Shown here: one piece after another, positions 6,715-10,158 of the stretch
Position numbering within the stretch: the first letter of the stretch is position 1
Layout: each line of letters opens with the position of its first letter
Source: Gammaproteobacteria bacterium
GTDB taxonomy: Bacteria > Pseudomonadota > Gammaproteobacteria > SZUA-229
Assembly: GCA_029880105.1 (NCBI GenBank)
Contig: JAOUPA010000064.1
Coordinates: forward strand, 1-10,158
DNA length: 10,158 nt
Reading direction: 5' to 3'
Notes under the pieces: generated by a model
What the model was told of the DNA's origin: nothing
Databases searched by the model: none
Seen by the model: only the letters and a program-made list of their open reading frames with translations
Translations under genes and position numbers: made by a program

Positions 6715-6849
6715 GAAAACACCCTTCAGGCAATTGCCTCATTACAGATACTAACAACATACAAATGATAATACAGAATTACGCCTACAAGTCATAATTG
6801 AACTTATTAGATTCCATGTAATCATTAAAATAAACATAAAGGCGCACCA
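6715..6849. promoter_or_regulatory. Divergent intergenic region with candidate promoters
   Basis: This 135-base A/T-rich gap separates the hydroxylase (minus) from the CxxC gene (plus) and must hold start signals for both. For the minus direction a -10-like TATTAT (6773-6768) has a weak -35-like TTATGA (6797-6792) 18 bases away. For the plus direction only a TTGAAC near 6798-6803 stands out, without a good partner. AAAGG at 6838-6842 is the likely ribosome-binding site for the plus gene. Confidence 0.35.
6728..6739. repeat. Perfect 12-bp palindrome upstream of the hydroxylase
   Basis: AGGCAATTGCCT reads the same on both strands and lies 14-25 bases before the hydroxylase start, next to its Shine-Dalgarno. 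It could be an operator for a dimeric regulator in the 5' leader, or it could be chance. No second copy is seen in the window. Confidence 0.4.
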
Positions 6850-7209
6850 ATGAAACTTATCTTTGTTTACAACGCAGATTCAGGGCTATTTAATACAGCT
6901 AGCGACATCGCCCACAAAATACTCTCACCCGAAACCTATAACTGCAATTTATGCGCACTGACTCATGGGTATTTCAAAATCAAGGATGACTGGGTTGGTT
7001 TTCTTGAAGAAATTGACGCCGACCTGATTTTTCTGCATCGCGACGAATTTATAAAGCAATACAACCTGCCAAACATAAAGCTGCCGGCTATTTATAGCGA
7101 AAAAGACGACCACCTATCACTCTGGCTAGATCAAACTATTATTAACCAGATGAAAACACTGGATGAATTAAAAATGACCATCCTTGAACAGATAAGGAAA
7201 TCCAGCTAA
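6850..7209 (+). CDS. Small conserved-looking protein with CxxC motif, function unknown
   Basis: This is a 119-residue soluble protein with no signal peptide or membrane segment, and the only plus-strand gene supported here. It starts KLIFVYNADSG, a beta strand followed by a turn. A helix (about 14-26) leads to YNCNLCALTHG with C32 and C35 forming a CxxC pair. Then come ADLIFLHRDEF and a helical, charged C-terminus. Evidence that it is real: the ATG has an AAAGG ribosome site 7 bases upstream, the frame fills a gap free of other coding, and the fold pattern is regular. I recall similar small bacterial proteins with the same N-terminus and CxLCALTHG motif annotated only as hypothetical, but I cannot confirm this here. 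The CxxC could be redox-active or metal-binding. It faces fdx tail to tail with a 24-base gap. Confidence 0.8.
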   Translation: MKLIFVYNADSGLFNTASDIAHKILSPETYNCNLCALTHGYFKIKDDWVGFLEEIDADLIFLHRDEFIKQYNLPNIKLPAIYSEKDDHLSLWLDQTIINQMKTLDELKMTILEQIRKSS

Positions 7210-7224
7210 CCCCTCCATACTTAC

Positions 7225-7254
7225 GTAAAAAATTTAATGGTTTTCTGAAACCAT
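7225..7254 (-). terminator. Probable terminator of the isc operon, starting inside the end of fdx
   Basis: On the minus strand ATGGTTT and AAACCAT form a 7-bp stem with a four-base loop (7254-7237), followed after the fdx stop codon by a run of T (ATTTTTT, 7232-7226). The stem contains the last six fdx codons. G+C content of the stem is low, so efficiency is uncertain. Confidence 0.45.
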
Positions 7255-7572
7255 ATTGATGGTGTATTTCGGAATTTCGATCACCAGATCTTCGTCGCCT
7301 ACTATTGCCTGACAACTCAGGCGAGAGTCGGGATCAAGCCCCCACGCCTTATCCAGCATATCATCTTCGCTCTCAGTGTTCTCATTGAGCGACTCCATGC
7401 CTTCTCGTATGTAGACATGACAGGTTGTGCATGCACATGATTTTTCACAGGCGTGCTCTATCTCGATACCATTTTCTAGGGCAGCATCACAGATAGTTTT
7501 ACCTTTTTCGACCTCGATCACCACGCCATCTGGACAAAGCTCTTCATGCGGTAAAAAAATTATTTGTGGCAT
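7234..7572 (-). CDS. fdx: [2Fe-2S] ferredoxin of the ISC system
   Basis: Adrenodoxin-type ferredoxin that supplies electrons for Fe-S cluster assembly on IscU. The length is 112 residues, about that of E. coli Fdx (111). The cluster ligands are C42, C48 and C51 in HACEKSCACTTCHVY plus C87 in RLSCQAI. C46 is the extra, non-ligand cysteine also found in this family. The ESLNENTESEDDMLDKAWGLDPDSRLSCQ segment is diagnostic for the ISC ferredoxin rather than plant-type or electron-transport ferredoxins. Start is ATG 7572. Its Shine-Dalgarno (AGGAGT, 7586-7581) lies inside the last codons of hscA, with only 6 bases between the two genes. fdx appears to be the last gene of this transcript because a hairpin plus T-run follows immediately and iscX is displaced. 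Confidence 0.97.
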   Translation of the reverse strand: MPQIIFLPHEELCPDGVVIEVEKGKTICDAALENGIEIEHACEKSCACTTCHVYIREGMESLNENTESEDDMLDKAWGLDPDSRLSCQAIVGDEDLVIEIPKYTINMVSENH

Positions 7573-7578
7573 GTTTAT

Positions 7579-9462
7579 CTACTCCTGATCATTGCCAGCA
7601 TATTCGTCAACCGTGTGACCCTGCATAGCATTGCGAATATTGGTATTCATACGCCGCGCCACATAATCGGCACAGGCACTCTCTAATTGTTTAATGGCCG
7701 ATTTAATACTTTCTGTATCATCGCCTGCTTTTGCATTAACAAGCTGCTCTCTTGCCTGGGCAATAGTATCTTGTTCCTGAACAGACAACAGTTCTTTTCC
7801 ATCTGATTGCAGCGCCGCATCAAGGGCCTCAATAACACGCTCGGCTTCGACCTGCTGCTCACGCAGCATTCGCATTCTCATGTCATCCGTTGCATGATCC
7901 ATAGAATCACGCAGCATCGTTTCAATTTCGGTATCAGTCAGGCCATAAGAAGGCTTTACATCGACACTGGCTTCAACGCCGCTATTTTGCTCACGCGCAC
8001 TCACGGTTAGCAGACCATCGGCATCTACCTGATACGTCACACGAATTCTTGCCGCACCCGCAACATGGGGTGGAAAACCACGCAGTTCAAAACGTGCCAG
8101 CGAGCGACAGTCATCAACCAGTTCACGCTCACCCTGCACAACGTGCACCGCCATGGCCGTCTGACCATCTTTATAGGTAGTAAAGTCCTGCGCCTTGGCA
8201 ACAGGGATCGGCGTGTTGCGAGATATGATTTTCTCAACCAGGCCACCCATGGTCTCTATACCCAGTGAAAGTGGAATCACGTCCAGCAGCAGCATGGCAT
8301 TATCAGGTTTATTACCCGCCAGCACATCTGCCTGCAGGGCAGCACCGATAGCAACGACTTTATCAGGGTCGATACTAACCAACGGGTCACGCTGAAAAAA
8401 CTCACCAACCATTTCACGAACTGCCAGTGTACGTGTTGAGCCACCCACCATCACCACTTCGAGCACATCCTCAACAGCAATATCGGCATCACGCAAGGAA
8501 CGACGACAGGCCATGATTGTTTTTTTGATCATCGGCTCGATCAGTTCACGCATCTGTGATGCACTCAGGCTACCCTGCCAGCTGAAATTATCGGCTTCAA
8601 TACTGATACTGACTACATCCACCGCTGCCAACTGCTCTTTGGCAGCGCGTGCCTCTTTCATCAACAAACGAACTAGTGATGAACTCGGCTCCTGATTGTA
8701 TCCAGACTGTTGCAGAATCCAGTCAGCAATAGCGTGATCAAAATCATCGCCACCAAGTGCACTATCACCACCGGTGGATAGAACTTCAAAAACACCCTTC
8801 CTGAGGCGCAAGATGGAAATATCAAAAGTACCACCACCAAGGTCATAAATAGCAATAATTCCTTCCTGGCCGCTATCCAGACCGTAAGCGACAGCCGCGG
8901 CTGTCGGCTCATTTAAAAGGCGCAATACATTAAGACCAGCCAGCCTTGCTGCATCTTTGGTTGCCTGTCGCTGGGCATCATCAAAATAGGCGGGCACAGT
9001 AATCACCGCACCAACCAGCTCGTCACCGAGTGTATCAACAGCCCTGTTTTTTAATGTTTTGAGGATTTCCGCTGAGACCTCAACTGCGCTCACGTCACCA
9101 GAGCGCGTTTGTATTTTTGGCACCATTGATTCAGAGGTAGCGAATATATAAGGCGAACTTTTACCCAGGCTCTTTAAATCACTCGCTGCCCGCCCCATCA
9201 ATCGCTTTACCGAAACAATGGTATTGGAAGGATCAACCACTGCATGCTCAACCGCAGCATCGCCGACTTCAATATTATCTTCAGCATAACGAACAACTGA
9301 AGGCAGGATATGCCGACCATGAGAGTCCGGAAGCGTTTGCGCCTCACCGCTACGCACTGATGCCACCAGTGAATTAGTCGTGCCCAGGTCAATACCTACC
9401 GCCAGTCTATGCTGGTGAGGCGCAGTCGTTTGCCCAGGTTCTGAAATTTGCAACAAAGCCAT
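7579..9462 (-). CDS. hscA: HscA, Hsp70-family chaperone for Fe-S cluster transfer
   Basis: Specialised Hsp70 that, with the J-protein HscB, acts on the IscU scaffold (LPPVK motif) to drive ATP-dependent cluster release. The length of 627 residues fits HscA (616 in E. coli). Nucleotide-binding motifs are present: GIDLGTTNS (23-31), VPAYFDDAQRQATKDAA (156-172), LLNEPTAAA (182-190), YDLGGGTFD (206-214) and VMVGGSTR (337-344). The interdomain linker LLLDVIPLSLGIE (381-393) leads to the substrate-binding domain (about 395-510) and a helical lid. The start ATG is 2 bases past the hscB stop. There is no strong Shine-Dalgarno (only GACGAA-like), consistent with translational coupling. It is distinguished from DnaK by the N-terminal extension before the GIDLGTTNS box, the C-terminus lacking a DnaK-type tail, and the isc context. 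Confidence 0.97.
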   Translation of the reverse strand: MALLQISEPGQTTAPHQHRLAVGIDLGTTNSLVASVRSGEAQTLPDSHGRHILPSVVRYAEDNIEVGDAAVEHAVVDPSNTIVSVKRLMGRAASDLKSLGKSSPYIFATSESMVPKIQTRSGDVSAVEVSAEILKTLKNRAVDTLGDELVGAVITVPAYFDDAQRQATKDAARLAGLNVLRLLNEPTAAAVAYGLDSGQEGIIAIYDLGGGTFDISILRLRKGVFEVLSTGGDSALGGDDFDHAIADWILQQSGYNQEPSSSLVRLLMKEARAAKEQLAAVDVVSISIEADNFSWQGSLSASQMRELIEPMIKKTIMACRRSLRDADIAVEDVLEVVMVGGSTRTLAVREMVGEFFQRDPLVSIDPDKVVAIGAALQADVLAGNKPDNAMLLLDVIPLSLGIETMGGLVEKIISRNTPIPVAKAQDFTTYKDGQTAMAVHVVQGERELVDDCRSLARFELRGFPPHVAGAARIRVTYQVDADGLLTVSAREQNSGVEASVDVKPSYGLTDTEIETMLRDSMDHATDDMRMRMLREQQVEAERVIEALDAALQSDGKELLSVQEQDTIAQAREQLVNAKAGDDTESIKSAIKQLESACADYVARRMNTNIRNAMQGHTVDEYAGNDQE

Positions 9463-9464
9463 AA

Positions 9465-10010
9465 TTAAAATAATTCGTCTTCAATTTTTGCCGACAGCTC
9501 ATCCACTTCTTTTCTGGCTTTCTGCATGAACTGCATTTTTCTTATCCATTCCTTAGCTTCATCCAGCTGATCATTCTCATAGGCAGCAGCGAATCCTTTT
9601 ATCAGAGACTGCATTTTAGATTTTATCTGAGCAGAAAATCTATCCAGCTCAGATATAGGATCTTCTTTTGAACTAATACTGGATAGCGCCTCACGCATTT
9701 CCATTTGCTCCATCAAAAACTCCGCATCCATAGTCGTCTCATTTTCGAGATTGAGATCAACGTTTTTTAACTTTAACAGGTAAATGGCGCGATCAACGGG
9801 TTGCCTCAGTGTATTGAGCGCCTCATTGATCCAGGAGGTCTGCTGCATGGAAATGCGCCTTTCCTTATCAGAGGCATTAACGAACCTGTCTGGGTGAACC
9901 ACTTTCTGCAGTTCCCTGTATCGCTGTTGAATCAAATCGATATCAATCTCATAGGAGACAGGGATATCGAAAAGCTCAAAGAAATTACAGGAGAGTATGT
10001 CAGCAGTCAT
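9465..10010 (-). CDS. hscB: HscB, J-domain co-chaperone of HscA
   Basis: J-type co-chaperone that delivers IscU to HscA and stimulates its ATPase. The 181-residue product has a J domain (about 9-80) with the essential HPD tripeptide at 39-41 (QKVVHPDRFV) and the family signature QQTSWINEALNTLRQPVDRAIYLL. The C-terminal three-helix IscU-binding domain (about 95-181) contains DAEFLMEQMEMREAL. The ATG at 10010 is the only reasonable start: an in-frame stop lies about 40 bases upstream and no ATG follows before the J domain. It gives about eight residues more than E. coli HscB. No clear Shine-Dalgarno precedes it. It follows iscA after a 39-base gap. Confidence 0.96.
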   Translation of the reverse strand: MTADILSCNFFELFDIPVSYEIDIDLIQQRYRELQKVVHPDRFVNASDKERRISMQQTSWINEALNTLRQPVDRAIYLLKLKNVDLNLENETTMDAEFLMEQMEMREALSSISSKEDPISELDRFSAQIKSKMQSLIKGFAAAYENDQLDEAKEWIRKMQFMQKARKEVDELSAKIEDELF

Positions 10011-10049
10011 AGCGCTGATTATACAGATGATCAGTTCAAGTAGCAGTAG

Positions 10050-10158
10050 TTAGACAGTGAAGCTCTCACCACAACCACATTGGTCTTTCTCTTTAGGGTT
10101 GTTGAATTTGAAACCCTCGTTCAGACCTTCTCTGGCGAAATCCAGCTCAGTGCCATCG
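10050..10158 (-). CDS. iscA: IscA, A-type Fe-S carrier, partial (last 35 residues)
   Basis: The frame is open to the right edge and ends at TAA 10052-10050. The visible C-terminus is DGTELDFAREGLNEGFKFNNP, then KEKDQCGCGESFTV. This matches the end of A-type carriers, with the conserved C-terminal CGCG cysteine pair that binds clusters or iron together with a third cysteine outside the window. LDFAREGLNEGFKFNNP and the position right before hscB identify it as IscA rather than ErpA or SufA. The rest of the gene, and presumably iscU, iscS and iscR, lie beyond the right edge. Confidence 0.93.
   Translation of the reverse strand, partial: DGTELDFAREGLNEGFKFNNPKEKDQCGCGESFTV

Noticed and set aside
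1..10158. Mobile element, CRISPR array, tRNA or toxin-antitoxin system
   Set aside because: No transposase or integrase frames, no regularly spaced repeats, no cloverleaf-like sequence and no paired small overlapping genes were seen. The window is almost fully occupied by recognised genes.

Overview
This window looks like chromosomal DNA from a gammaproteobacterium. Two gene orders support this: the tail of an isc iron-sulfur cluster operon (iscA-hscB-hscA-fdx, with iscX nearby) and the rlmN-pilW-rodZ-hisS-yfgM block. Both are conserved in that class. The lipoprotein PilW/PilF and the YfgM-type membrane TPR protein fit the same placement. Base composition looks moderate and even throughout. 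I see no rRNA, tRNA, CRISPR array, insertion sequence or phage gene. The genus cannot be read from this sequence alone.

Layout, following the minus strand from high to low coordinates. The 3' end of iscA enters at the right edge (10158-10050). It is followed by hscB, hscA and fdx, packed within a few bases of each other, and probably by a terminator that begins inside the last codons of fdx. Next comes a three-gene island that the textbook isc operon lacks. A small plus-strand gene with a CxxC motif (6850-7209) faces fdx tail to tail. Divergent from it is an overlapping minus-strand pair: a membrane di-iron hydroxylase of the fatty acid hydroxylase/sterol desaturase superfamily, and a TVP38/DedA-type membrane protein fused to a C-terminal rhodanese domain. 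After the island comes iscX, closed by a strong stem-loop terminator. The last block is rlmN-pilW-rodZ-hisS-yfgM, tightly spaced or overlapping and probably a single operon. yfgM runs off the left edge.

Functionally, the right part builds and delivers Fe-S clusters. HscA/HscB release clusters from the IscU scaffold, Fdx supplies electrons, IscA is a carrier and IscX modulates the cysteine desulfurase. RlmN in the next block is itself a [4Fe-4S] radical-SAM enzyme. The left block combines translation (HisRS, RlmN) with the cell envelope: PilW for type IV pilus secretin assembly, RodZ for cell shape and YfgM at the inner membrane. ndk and ispG, which often sit in this neighbourhood in relatives (between iscX and rlmN, and between rodZ and hisS), are absent from those places.

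Most of the window is ordinary housekeeping DNA. The least explained part is about 4884-7209: the CxxC orphan, the hydroxylase and the TVP38-rhodanese fusion placed between fdx and iscX. I found no convincing evidence for a wholly new system. That island is the part worth following up.
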